Shown here: one piece after another, positions 7,806 to 14,817 of the stretch | How positions within the stretch are numbered: the first letter of the stretch is position 1 | How the letters are laid out: every line of letters starts with the position of its first letter | Assembly: GCA_041946825.1 (NCBI GenBank) | Contig: JBHGBD010000026.1 | Span: 1 to 64,000, forward strand | Direction of reading: 5' to 3' | From: CAZTHM01 sp041946825 | GTDB lineage: Bacteria; Acidobacteriota; Terriglobia; UBA7540 | Length of the DNA: 64,000 nucleotides | Notes under the pieces: generated by a model | What the model was told of the DNA's origin: nothing | Databases searched by the model: none | The model's input: only the letters and a program-made list of their open reading frames with translations | Position numbers and translations under genes: made by a program

Positions 7806-8810
7806 CTTACGAGCGATTGGGGCTTTTTCCCCCGTCTACTGCATACCGTCTACTGCCTACTGCTTTCCGCCTCCTGCCTACTGCCTCCGGCCTACTGCCT
7901 TCCGCCTGCCCGCGGGCTCTACGAAATCCGCGAAGTCAAGCCCGGCGTCTTCATCTGGGTGCCGGAGGCCATCCTCGATCAGGACGGCGATCCGCAATTC
8001 AATCGCACCGGGACGGCGGGCTTCCTCATCCTGTCGGACGGGGTCATCGTGGTGAACACCACCAACACTCCCGCGCACGCGCGCGAGCTGCTCTACGAAA
8101 TCCGGCAGCGCACCGAGCTGCCCGTACGCTACGTCATCAACACCGACGCGAATCCCGACCTGATGCTGGGCAACGAAGTTTTCGTGGACCAGCAGGCCAT
8201 CATCGTCTCGAGTTCGCCCGCTGCGGTAGAAATGCACCAGTACGCGCGCCAGCTCGCGCAGCGCTTGCGGGAAGACGAGAACTGGCGGCTCCAGGCGCGC
8301 ATGCGCGGCATCCACCCTACAATGCCCCGGCAGACCTTCGATCGCGACATGACAATCCGCATGGGCGGGCAGGAAATCCGGCTCTTTGCAATGCCCGCTG
8401 CCCATTCCCCCGGCAACGCCGTCGTCTACGTTCCCGCCGCAAGGGTCCTCTTCCTCGGCCATCTCTTCGAGAACGGATTCTTCCCGCGCCTCGCATCGAG
8501 CGACGTGCGCCAGTGGATTGGAACGCTCCGGCAACTCGAATCGTGGGACGCCGACATCTTCGTTCCCGCCCACGGGGCTCCGGGCGACAAGCAGCAATTG
8601 GCGGAATTTCGCGCCTTCCTCGAATGGCTGGTGACTGAAGTCGAAACGCGCATCCAGGCGGGTAAATCGTTGGCGGATATCAGGCGGGAAGTTAACCCCG
8701 GCGAGAACTTCAAATGGGGCGCGCGCGAGCTGGCCCCCCAACTGGTCGAGGAAGTTTACCGGCAGCTGGAGCAGGCCCGGCCGGCGCCTGCCGCGAGTCC
8801 AGAACCGTAG
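7755..8810 (+). CDS. Metallo-beta-lactamase-fold protein lacking the HxHxDH metal motif
   Basis: Up to 351 residues. From LYEIREVKPGVFIWVPEA (7918 on) the MBL fold is clear, but the canonical NTHxHxDH is NTDANPDLMLGN (~8139-8174): all three histidines are absent. The later site AAHSPGNAVVYVP keeps its His, LFLGHLFENG has His instead of the bridging Asp, and VPAHGAPG keeps the last His. A zinc hydrolase is therefore unlikely; a pseudoenzyme or altered metal site is possible. There is no ATG/GTG start: only TTG codons (7755, 7770, 7785) inside the heptamer array are available, and the second array (7833-7910) encodes a hydrophobic Cys/Leu-rich stretch that could act as a signal sequence. The start is very uncertain and decay of the gene is possible. 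Confidence 0.7.
   Translation: MKVEELKVEELKVKESKLTSDWGFFPRLLHTVYCLLLSASCLLPPAYCLPPARGLYEIREVKPGVFIWVPEAILDQDGDPQFNRTGTAGFLILSDGVIVVNTTNTPAHARELLYEIRQRTELPVRYVINTDANPDLMLGNEVFVDQQAIIVSSSPAAVEMHQYARQLAQRLREDENWRLQARMRGIHPTMPRQTFDRDMTIRMGGQEIRLFAMPAAHSPGNAVVYVPAARVLFLGHLFENGFFPRLASSDVRQWIGTLRQLESWDADIFVPAHGAPGDKQQLAEFRAFLEWLVTEVETRIQAGKSLADIRREVNPGENFKWGARELAPQLVEEVYRQLEQARPAPAASPEP
7833..7910. repeat. Heptamer tandem repeat, CTACTGC type, inside coding sequence
   Basis: About 11 words of 7 bp: CTACTGC, ATACCGT, CTACTGC, CTACTGC, TTTCCGC, CTCCTGC, CTACTGC, CTCCGGC and so on. It lies within the open frame of the MBL-fold gene and translates to a Leu/Cys/Pro-rich hydrophobic segment. Confidence 0.9.
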
Positions 8811-8856
8811 GAGTGGCGGAAGGACTCGACCCGAAATCCCACCAAGGAGGAACACG

Positions 8857-9276
8857 ATGAACCGATCACGAAGGGAATTGTGCCTGATGCTGCCCGCGCT
8901 GGCGGCGGCAAAGCTTCCGGCCGCCGAACCGAAACGGCTGGCTTCGAAGGTCGCGCGCTTCGAGGACCTGCCGGTGAATTCGAGCGGTGGCAACCGCTTC
9001 CGTGGCATCCTCGAGGGTGTGACTCACGACGGTCATACGATCGAGGTCCACGCGACCGAACTCGGTCCCGGCAACATGCCGCACCCGCCGCATCGCCACC
9101 AACATGAGGAGATGTTTCTGCTGCGCGAAGGGACGGTGGAGCTGACCGTCAACGGCAAGACCACGCGACTGGGACCCGGCGGCGTCGGCTTCATCGCCTC
9201 GAACGACGAGCACGGGATTAAGAACGTCGGTTCCACACCCGCGCAGTATTTTGTGATCGGACTGGGACGGGACTAG
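8857..9276 (+). CDS. Exported single-domain cupin
   Basis: 139 residues. The N-terminus MNRSRRELCLMLPALAAAKL resembles a Tat signal. The cupin core has motif 1 HPPHRHQHEEMFLLREG (three His plus Glu as metal ligands) and motif 2 GGVGFIASNDEHGIKNVG (final His). The small beta-barrel may bind a metal and a small carboxylate or sugar; the reaction cannot be assigned. ATG 8857 follows AAGGAGGAACACG, a strong ribosome-binding site. It is located between the MBL-fold gene and rpmH with its own 46-bp spacer. Confidence 0.85.
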   Translation: MNRSRRELCLMLPALAAAKLPAAEPKRLASKVARFEDLPVNSSGGNRFRGILEGVTHDGHTIEVHATELGPGNMPHPPHRHQHEEMFLLREGTVELTVNGKTTRLGPGGVGFIASNDEHGIKNVGSTPAQYFVIGLGRD

Positions 9277-9339
9277 GTTGGTCGTCCTCCTGGCGCGGGG
9301 GTGGCGTCGTGCGGCCCTCCAACCGATATCCCATGTTGC

Positions 9340-9369
9340 TTGACGTGGTGTCGGGGCTCGGGGTATCGT
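9340..9369 (+). promoter_or_regulatory. Probable sigma-70 promoter of the rpmH-rnpA operon
   Basis: -35 TTGACG (9340-9345), 18-nt spacer, -10 TATCGT (9364-9369), 46 nt before the rpmH start codon. Confidence 0.5.
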
Positions 9370-9415
9370 AAACGATTGACCCAATGAACAAATTCTGTTT
9401 CGGGAGCGACGGCCT

Positions 9416-9550
9416 TTGAAACGAACCTATCAGCCCAACCGACGGCGTCGGGCCAAGACTCACGGATTTCGCGGGCGCATGGAAACTCCCGGCGGGCGCA
9501 AGGTCTTGAAACGCCGGCGGCAGAAGGGCCGCCACCGCTTGACCCCATGA
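9416..9550 (+). CDS. rpmH: 50S ribosomal protein L34
   Basis: 44 residues starting MKRTYQPNRRRRAKTHGFRG and ending RRRQKGRHRLTP; the whole L34 signature is intact and the length is the bacterial norm. The start is TTG (9416), which is why it is easily missed; GGGAG at 9401-9405 is a modest Shine-Dalgarno. Part of the large ribosomal subunit near the exit tunnel. The stop TGA overlaps the rnpA ATG (ATGA), implying translational coupling in the conserved rpmH-rnpA-yidD-yidC order. Confidence 0.95.
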   Translation: MKRTYQPNRRRRAKTHGFRGRMETPGGRKVLKRRRQKGRHRLTP

Positions 9551-9930
9551 TCCCGCCAAGCGGGAACGGGCCCCGGACTTTCCCCAAGGACTCGCGCCTT
9601 CTGAACCGCAGCGACTTTCGGAAAGTTTACGACGAGGGGCAGCGCCGGAGCGCCTCACTATGCGCGGTCTTCTTCCGACCCAACGGGCTCTCGCGGACGC
9701 GGCTGGGTATCACCACCCCGGCGCGCCTGGGCAAGGCCGTGCTGCGCAACCGCGTCAAGCGCCGCCTGCGGGAAGTCTTCCGCCTGAATCGCGCGGCGAT
9801 TCCGGCGGGATGGGACATCGTCCTGAATCCGCGCGAAGCAGTGGCGAAAGTTCCGTTTGCGACTCTGACGCGCGAACTGTTGCGGCTTATTCCTACTCAG
9901 CCACCGGATCCTCCGGGGAGAAGAACCTGA
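9547..9930 (+). CDS. rnpA: Ribonuclease P protein component
   Basis: 127 residues. The basic protein subunit that binds the RNase P RNA and helps mature the 5' ends of tRNAs. FPKDSRLLNRSDFRKVYDEG is the typical N-terminal strand-helix, LGITTPARLGKAVLRNRVKRRLREVFR contains the RNR signature, and DIVLNPREA follows. The first ~10 residues are a poorly conserved extension that results from starting at the ATG coupled to rpmH. The stop TGA shares its last base with the yidD ATG. Confidence 0.95.
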   Translation: MIPPSGNGPRTFPKDSRLLNRSDFRKVYDEGQRRSASLCAVFFRPNGLSRTRLGITTPARLGKAVLRNRVKRRLREVFRLNRAAIPAGWDIVLNPREAVAKVPFATLTRELLRLIPTQPPDPPGRRT

Positions 9931-10139
9931 TGAAATCGCTGGCGCTGGGATTGATTCGTTTCTATCAGTCCAGCCTGTCGCCGGCGCTGCCGTCGTCCTG
10001 CCGCTATTATCCTTCCTGCTCGGCCTTTGCGTACGAGGCGGTGGAGAGGTGGGGACTGCGGCAGGGAATCCTGATGGCTCTACGGCGCCTCGCGCGCTGC
10101 CATCCCTGGGGCGGGCACGGGTACGACCCGGTTCCTTAA
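9930..10139 (+). CDS. yidD: Membrane protein insertion efficiency factor YidD
   Basis: 69 residues. Family signature intact: GLIRFYQSSLSP, CRYYPSCSAFAYEAVERWG, RLARCHPWGGHGYDPVP, including the three conserved cysteines. A small amphipathic, membrane-associated protein that assists YidC-dependent insertion. Start overlaps the rnpA stop by one base (TGATG). Confidence 0.95.
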   Translation: MKSLALGLIRFYQSSLSPALPSSCRYYPSCSAFAYEAVERWGLRQGILMALRRLARCHPWGGHGYDPVP

Positions 10140-10143
10140 GAGC

Positions 10144-10285
10144 AGGATTCGGGATTCAGGATTTAGGAGTCAGGACGAAAGACCCGGAAAGTCCCGATGT
10201 TAGGCAAGGCTTCGGCGTGTTGAATCCGCTGAGCCAGGCGTCATAGAAGTTGCGCCTGAATCCTGAATCCCAAATCCTGACTCCT
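10144..10285. repeat. Inverted pair of heptamer arrays between yidD and yidC
   Basis: Left arm ~10147-10178 has words GGATTCG, GGATTCA, GGATTTA, GGAGTCA; right arm ~10255-10285 is the same word set in reverse complement (TGAATCC, TGAATCC, CAAATCC, TGACTCC). The ~75-bp core between the arms has no ORF. The right arm ends 10 bp before the yidC ATG, so a long hairpin could form in the yidC leader and influence its expression. Confidence 0.85.
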
Positions 10286-10294
10286 TTTTTCAAA

Positions 10295-12001
10295 ATGGAC
10301 GACACCAACAAGCGAGTCCTGATAGCCTTTGCTCTCTCTTTCGTCATCCTGATCGGGTGGCGGTATGCCTTCCCCCCTCCGCCTGAGCCCGTTCCGCCCA
10401 AGAAGCCCGCGCCCACGGCGCCCGCTCAGCCTTCCGCTCCGACTCAAGCGCCCGGCAGCGCGCAGGCTGCGGGCGCAGCCGCGAAATCCGCGTTGCCACC
10501 GCCTGCCGTGACTCTCCCTGTTCAGCAGGGAACGAAGGCCGAAGAGATCGCAGTTGAAAGCGATCTCTATCGTGTGACCCTTTCGACCGAAGGCGGTGTC
10601 GTCAAAAGCTGGATCCTGAAGAAGTTCCAGGACGAGCACGGCAAGCCGCTCGACGTCGTGAACGGCCCGGCGTGCGAAAAGCTGGGCTTTCCGCTGAATT
10701 TGATGGTGGGCGACGCCGAGACAGGCAAGAAGATCAATTCCGCGCTTTTCGTCGCCTCGCCCGGCGGCTCGTTGCTTCAGGCTCCCGCCAAACTCGAGCT
10801 GGCCTTCAGCGACGGGAAGATTCAGGTCAAAAAGCGACTGGAGTTCGGCTCGGGTTATGAAGTGCGCGTGGAAGTCAGCGCCTTCGACGGCCAGCGCAAT
10901 CTTCCCGTCGAGGTCGCTTGGCCAGGTGGCTTTGGAGACCAATCGCTGCTGCCGGCGGTTAAGGAATCGCTCGACCACGTTATCCATGGGCTCTCAGAAA
11001 AGCCCGAAAGGCTGGTGCAGCATAAAATCGAAGCCGACCAGATGTTCCCCGGCCCGCAGCAGTTAATGGGCATGGATGATCGCTATTTCCTCGCCATCTT
11101 CATCCCCGACGCCCCCGACCAGGTCGCGCTGCGCGTCGGCCGGCGTACCTGGAACCCTCCCGACTGGAAGGAGAAGGAACCGCCCAAGGCGACCTTCGTC
11201 GGCCTCAGTGGGCAAGGAGCGAAACCCCTCGCCTTCCGGCTCTTCGTCGGGCCGAAAGACCTGGACGTGCTGCGCGCGGTGAGCCCTCCACTGGACCACG
11301 TGGTGGATTTCGGATGGTTCAGCTTCGTGGCCAAGCCGCTCTTTCTCGCCATGCGCTACATCCACGACCGCTGGGTTCACAACTACGGCTGGGCCATCAT
11401 CCTGCTGACGGTCATCATCACCCTGGCGATGTTCCCCCTCAAGCTGAAAAGTATCCGCTCGGCGCAGGAAATGCAGAAAATCGCTCCCATCGTCAAGGGA
11501 ATCCAGGAGAAGTACAAGGAATACAAGTTCAATGACCCCCGCAAGCAGAAGATGAACCAGGAAATCATGAAGCTCTATCAGGAGCACCATATCAACCCCC
11601 TGGGCGGGTGCCTGCCCATGGTCCTGCAACTCCCGTTTCTGTACGGGTTTTACAAGGTGCTGGACCTTTCCATCGAGCTGCGCCACGCGCCGTGGTTCCT
11701 CTGGATTAAGGATCTCTCCGCGCCCGATCATATGTACATATTACCTTCTCTGATGATTGTAACAATGTTTATCCTTCAGAAGATGACACCGGTGGCCACC
11801 GCCGACCCCGCGCAGCAGCGCATGATGATGATCATGCCGCTGATTTTTGGCATCATGTTCTTCAAATTCGCCAGCGGGCTGGTGCTTTACTGGCTCACGA
11901 GCAACGTGGTCGGGATCGCGCAGCAGGTTTTCATCAACCGCATGATGCCGGCGCCCCAGAAGCTCCCGGTGGCGCCGAAGAAGGTTAAGTCGGAAGCCTA
12001 A
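10295..12001 (+). CDS. yidC: Membrane protein insertase YidC
   Basis: 568 residues. Inserts and folds inner-membrane proteins, alone or with SecYEG. N-terminal signal-anchor (RVLIAFALSFVILIGWRYAF), a Pro/Ala-rich linker, the large periplasmic P1 beta-domain typical of Gram-negative-type YidC (residues ~85-350), then the conserved insertase core with five helices: WAIILLTVIITLAMFPLKLK, NPLGGCLPMVLQLPFLYGFY, PSLMIVTMFILQKM and LVLYWLTSNVVGIAQQ. The P1 domain indicates a diderm host. ATG 10295 is chosen because the earlier in-frame start (10250) lies in the inverted-repeat arm. Confidence 0.95.
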   Translation: MDDTNKRVLIAFALSFVILIGWRYAFPPPPEPVPPKKPAPTAPAQPSAPTQAPGSAQAAGAAAKSALPPPAVTLPVQQGTKAEEIAVESDLYRVTLSTEGGVVKSWILKKFQDEHGKPLDVVNGPACEKLGFPLNLMVGDAETGKKINSALFVASPGGSLLQAPAKLELAFSDGKIQVKKRLEFGSGYEVRVEVSAFDGQRNLPVEVAWPGGFGDQSLLPAVKESLDHVIHGLSEKPERLVQHKIEADQMFPGPQQLMGMDDRYFLAIFIPDAPDQVALRVGRRTWNPPDWKEKEPPKATFVGLSGQGAKPLAFRLFVGPKDLDVLRAVSPPLDHVVDFGWFSFVAKPLFLAMRYIHDRWVHNYGWAIILLTVIITLAMFPLKLKSIRSAQEMQKIAPIVKGIQEKYKEYKFNDPRKQKMNQEIMKLYQEHHINPLGGCLPMVLQLPFLYGFYKVLDLSIELRHAPWFLWIKDLSAPDHMYILPSLMIVTMFILQKMTPVATADPAQQRMMMIMPLIFGIMFFKFASGLVLYWLTSNVVGIAQQVFINRMMPAPQKLPVAPKKVKSEA

Positions 12002-12007
12002 TTGACT

Positions 12008-12535
12008 ATGGACGCGCAAACTTCACCGTCACTCCAGCGGCCGCTGGAGAGTTACCTCGAGCCGATCGAATCTCTCCTCAAGGTCATGATTCGCACCGGG
12101 CACTTCGAGCTCAAGGTCGCGATCCGCAAGGCTGAAGCGGCGGAAGATGACGTGGAAGCGCACGAGTACATCGTCGAATTCTCGGGACCCGACTCCGACC
12201 TGCTGGTCGAAAAGCATGCGACGCTTCTGGACGCCCTGGAGTACGTGGTGCTGAAGGCGGTCCGGCTGGAGGAAGAGCACTTCGGCAAAATCAGCTTTGA
12301 TTGCGGCGACTGGCGGCGGATGCGGGCCGAAGAGCTCAAGCTGACGGCGCGGATGGCGGCCGAGCGCGTGATCGAAACCGGTGACCCGTTCACCCTCAAC
12401 CCCATGAACCCGCGCGAGCGCCGCATCGTGCATCTGGCCCTGCGCGACCAGCCGCAGGTGCTCACCGCGAGCGAGGGCTTCGGGCCGGAGCGCAAAGTCG
12501 TCATCCGGCCCGCCTCGCCGCCGCGCCGCTCCTAA
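12008..12535 (+). CDS. Jag/KhpB-like RNA-binding protein (KH-R3H)
   Basis: 175 residues. The middle part (residues ~25-95, EYIVEFSGPDSDLLVEKHATLLDALEYV) matches the KH-like domain of Jag/SpoIIIJ-associated proteins, and the C-terminal half (AEELKLTARMAAERVIETGD, PMNPRERRIVHLALRD) is the R3H domain with its RRIVH signature. It is expected to bind single-stranded RNA as KhpB does in other bacteria. It follows yidC by 6 bp, the usual place for jag. A TTG six bases upstream would add only two residues. Confidence 0.9.
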   Translation: MDAQTSPSLQRPLESYLEPIESLLKVMIRTGHFELKVAIRKAEAAEDDVEAHEYIVEFSGPDSDLLVEKHATLLDALEYVVLKAVRLEEEHFGKISFDCGDWRRMRAEELKLTARMAAERVIETGDPFTLNPMNPRERRIVHLALRDQPQVLTASEGFGPERKVVIRPASPPRRS

Positions 12536-12575
12536 CCTGGACCACAGATGAAGGGGAGGAAGGATTCAGAACTTC

Positions 12576-12701
12576 TTCACACAGAGTTCACGGAGCCCTT
12601 TATTGACAGGTCGATTGTGCCGCCTGACCACAGAGATCACGGAGAAAAGCCGGGAGCTTCTCCGTGTCCTCTGTGGATAAGCTCCGTGACCTCTGTGTTG
12701 A
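12576..12701. repeat. CACAGAG/CTCTGTG palindromic repeat
   Basis: Words CACAGAGTTCACGGAG and CACAGAGATCACGGAG on the left are mirrored by CTCCGTGTCCTCTGTG and CTCCGTGACCTCTGTG on the right, so the stretch can fold into a long hairpin. A closely related element lies at 43626-43708. The perfect DnaA-box match TGTGGATAA (12672-12680) falls inside it. Confidence 0.8.
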
Positions 12702-12772
12702 TTTCTTCGGCTCCATGCATTCCTCCACGAATCTCATGAAATAACCGGGCTGGCGCTATTCGAGTTTTGCTG

Positions 12773-14173
12773 ATGACCGGCGAAGACACCATCGTGGCCA
12801 TCGCCACCGCGCCCGGCCGCGGCGGTATCGGCGTGGTGCGCCTCTCGGGAGACCACGCCGTGGAGATTGCCACAGGGTTGCTACGCCTTTCGAGCCGGCC
12901 GCTCGAAACGCGGCGCGCCACGCTCGCCGAACTCTGCGATCCGAAATCGGGCCGGACGCTCGACCAAGTGGTCGTCACCTGCTTCCCCGCGCCGCATTCC
13001 TACACCGCCGAAGATGTGGTCGAGATCTCCTGCCACGGCGCGCCGGTCGTCTTGAAGTATCTGGTGGAACTTTGCCTCGAGCGCGGGGCGCGCGCCGCCG
13101 AGCCCGGCGAGTTCACTCTGCGCGCTTTCCTGAACGGCCGCATCGATTTGACCCAGGCCGAGGCCATCCGCGATCTGATTGAATCGCGCACGCTCTACCA
13201 GGCGCGCGTCGCCGCGCAGCAGATGGAAGGCGCGGTCTCGGCGCGACTCAAGCCCCACAAGCAGGTTTTGGTGGAGCTCATCGCGCGGCTCGAGGCGGGA
13301 ATTGATTTTGGCGAGGACGACGTCGCGGTGATGGATTGGCCGGAGATTCTTTCCTGCCTCGATACGATTCGCGCCGATTTAGAAAAACTTGTGGAAGGTT
13401 ACGACTACGGCCGGATCGTCCGCGAAGGGCTGAGTCTTGCCATCGTCGGCCGGCCCAATGTGGGCAAGTCGAGCCTGTTCAATCGCCTTTTGAACGAAGA
13501 CCGCGCCATTGTCACTGCGACACCCGGCACGACCCGCGACATGATTTCGGAAAGCGCCAGCGTGGGCGGGATTCCGTTGAGCTTCGTTGACACGGCGGGG
13601 ATCCGCGAAACTCACGACGAAGCGGAACGCATCGGCGTCGAGAAATCGTTCCAGGCGATTGCCGATTCGGACTTGCGCCTGCTGGTTGTGGACTCGTCGC
13701 AACCGTGGACGGAAGAAGATTCGCATTTACTCGAGAAGGTTCGCCCGCTGGGCGCTTTGCTCGTGGCCCTGAATAAATCCGATCTTCCGCCGCGAATCTC
13801 GATGGCCGAGTTTTCCAGCTTGCTCGCATCTTTGGAAACGGAAGCCGCGGCGCCAATCGAGGCTGTTCGAACCTCGGCGCTTACGGGCGCAGGATTGGAT
13901 GAGCTGAGAGAAGAAATCCTCGCGCTGGCTGCCCCGGCACGCGACCGGGGCAACGACGATGCCTTCATCACCAACCTTCGGCACCAGCAGCTCATCAAGG
14001 AATCGCTCGCCGCGCTCGGGCGCGCCCGGCAATCCGCCGAACAGCGCGTTCCTCACGAGATGGTCCTGCTCGACCTCTATGAAAGCCTCCGCGCGCTCGA
14101 CACCCTCACCGGCGCCACCTACGCCGACGACGTCCTCGATATCATCTTCAAGACATTCTGCGTGGGCAAATAA
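12773..14173 (+). CDS. mnmE: tRNA modification GTPase MnmE
   Basis: 466 residues. With MnmG it adds the (carboxymethyl)aminomethyl group to U34 of certain tRNAs using methylenetetrahydrofolate. N-terminal folate-binding domain (DTIVAIATAPGRGGIGVVRL), central helical domain, an inserted G domain with P-loop GRPNVGKSSL, switch I region TATPGTTRD, DTAGIRE and NKSD, and the C-terminal FCVGK that carries the conserved Cys. ATG 12773 matches the start of the conserved domain; a TTG two codons earlier is possible. Completes the rpmH-to-mnmE block. Confidence 0.95.
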   Translation: MTGEDTIVAIATAPGRGGIGVVRLSGDHAVEIATGLLRLSSRPLETRRATLAELCDPKSGRTLDQVVVTCFPAPHSYTAEDVVEISCHGAPVVLKYLVELCLERGARAAEPGEFTLRAFLNGRIDLTQAEAIRDLIESRTLYQARVAAQQMEGAVSARLKPHKQVLVELIARLEAGIDFGEDDVAVMDWPEILSCLDTIRADLEKLVEGYDYGRIVREGLSLAIVGRPNVGKSSLFNRLLNEDRAIVTATPGTTRDMISESASVGGIPLSFVDTAGIRETHDEAERIGVEKSFQAIADSDLRLLVVDSSQPWTEEDSHLLEKVRPLGALLVALNKSDLPPRISMAEFSSLLASLETEAAAPIEAVRTSALTGAGLDELREEILALAAPARDRGNDDAFITNLRHQQLIKESLAALGRARQSAEQRVPHEMVLLDLYESLRALDTLTGATYADDVLDIIFKTFCVGK

Positions 14174-14214
14174 TCGTTGCCGGGCAAGGCGCGTATGTGT
14201 ATGGTTCATTCAGG

Positions 14215-14472
14215 ATGGAGTTCGTACTATCCCAACACGCGAAGGCTGAAATCGCGCACCGCGGGATTCCTCTCGACGTCGTCGAAAAAGTGCTGGGAAA
14301 TCCGGCCCAGATAGTCCCTGAGCACGGAGGGATGGAGGTATTTCAGTCCCGGCACAACTTTGGTGATAAGATTTTCCTGGTCCGAATCGTTGTTGACAGA
14401 AAGGTCGACCCGGCGATGGTCGTGACGGTGTACCGAACCAGTAAGATCGAAAAGTATTGGAGGAAGCCGTGA
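14215..14472 (+). CDS. DUF4258 family small protein
   Basis: 85 residues beginning MEFVLSQHAKAEIAHRGIP. The pattern S.HA..e...RgI....v..vl..P..iv.e, followed by a beta hairpin (VFQSRHNFGDKIFLVRIVVD) and VVTVYRTSKIEKYW, is that of DUF4258, a RelE-like fold family. It overlaps the DUF2283 start by four bases (GTGA), so the two are translationally coupled. The arrangement is like a toxin-antitoxin or regulator pair, but no activity has been established for this combination. Confidence 0.8.
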   Translation: MEFVLSQHAKAEIAHRGIPLDVVEKVLGNPAQIVPEHGGMEVFQSRHNFGDKIFLVRIVVDRKVDPAMVVTVYRTSKIEKYWRKP

Positions 14473-14666
14473 AAGTGACTTACGACCCCCAGGTGGATGT
14501 GCTTCGCATCATCCTTAGCCCAAACACCGTGCACGAAAGTGACGAGCAAAAACCGGGCGTAATCCTCGATTACGATCGTGACGGTAACGTCGTGGGGTTG
14601 GAAATCCTCAACGCCTCCAAGCAAATCGAGAATCCCAGGTCGCTGGAGTACGCGGTCACCAGTTGA
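14469..14666 (+). CDS. DUF2283 family small protein
   Basis: 65 residues: VKVTYDPQVDVLRIILSPNT, a central acidic turn, then KPGVILDYDRDGNVVGLEIL and a short helix. The Y D...D.L.I.l ... G...dyD..G...G.EIL.A pattern is diagnostic of DUF2283. GTG 14469 is preferred over TTG 14457 because GGAGG lies 5 nt ahead of it. Often found next to DUF4258 genes; the function is unknown and an antitoxin-like role is only an inference. Confidence 0.8.
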   Translation: MKVTYDPQVDVLRIILSPNTVHESDEQKPGVILDYDRDGNVVGLEILNASKQIENPRSLEYAVTS

Positions 14667-14817
14667 AGCCCTACCTCTCGTTGTCGGTCTGACGCCAACC
14701 TCTGCAAGACGGCTGGCAAGAACGCCGAAATCGCCATCCTGCCGTCCCTCAACTTCAGTACTTCCCGCCTTGACAAGTAGCGACTGTAGGTTTCGACTTC
14801 CTAAGAAACGAACAGCG

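Noticed and set aside
12672..12680. Perfect DnaA box TGTGGATAA as an origin signal
   Set aside because: A single copy lying inside a dispersed CACAGAG repeat; no cluster of boxes or AT-rich unwinding region nearby.
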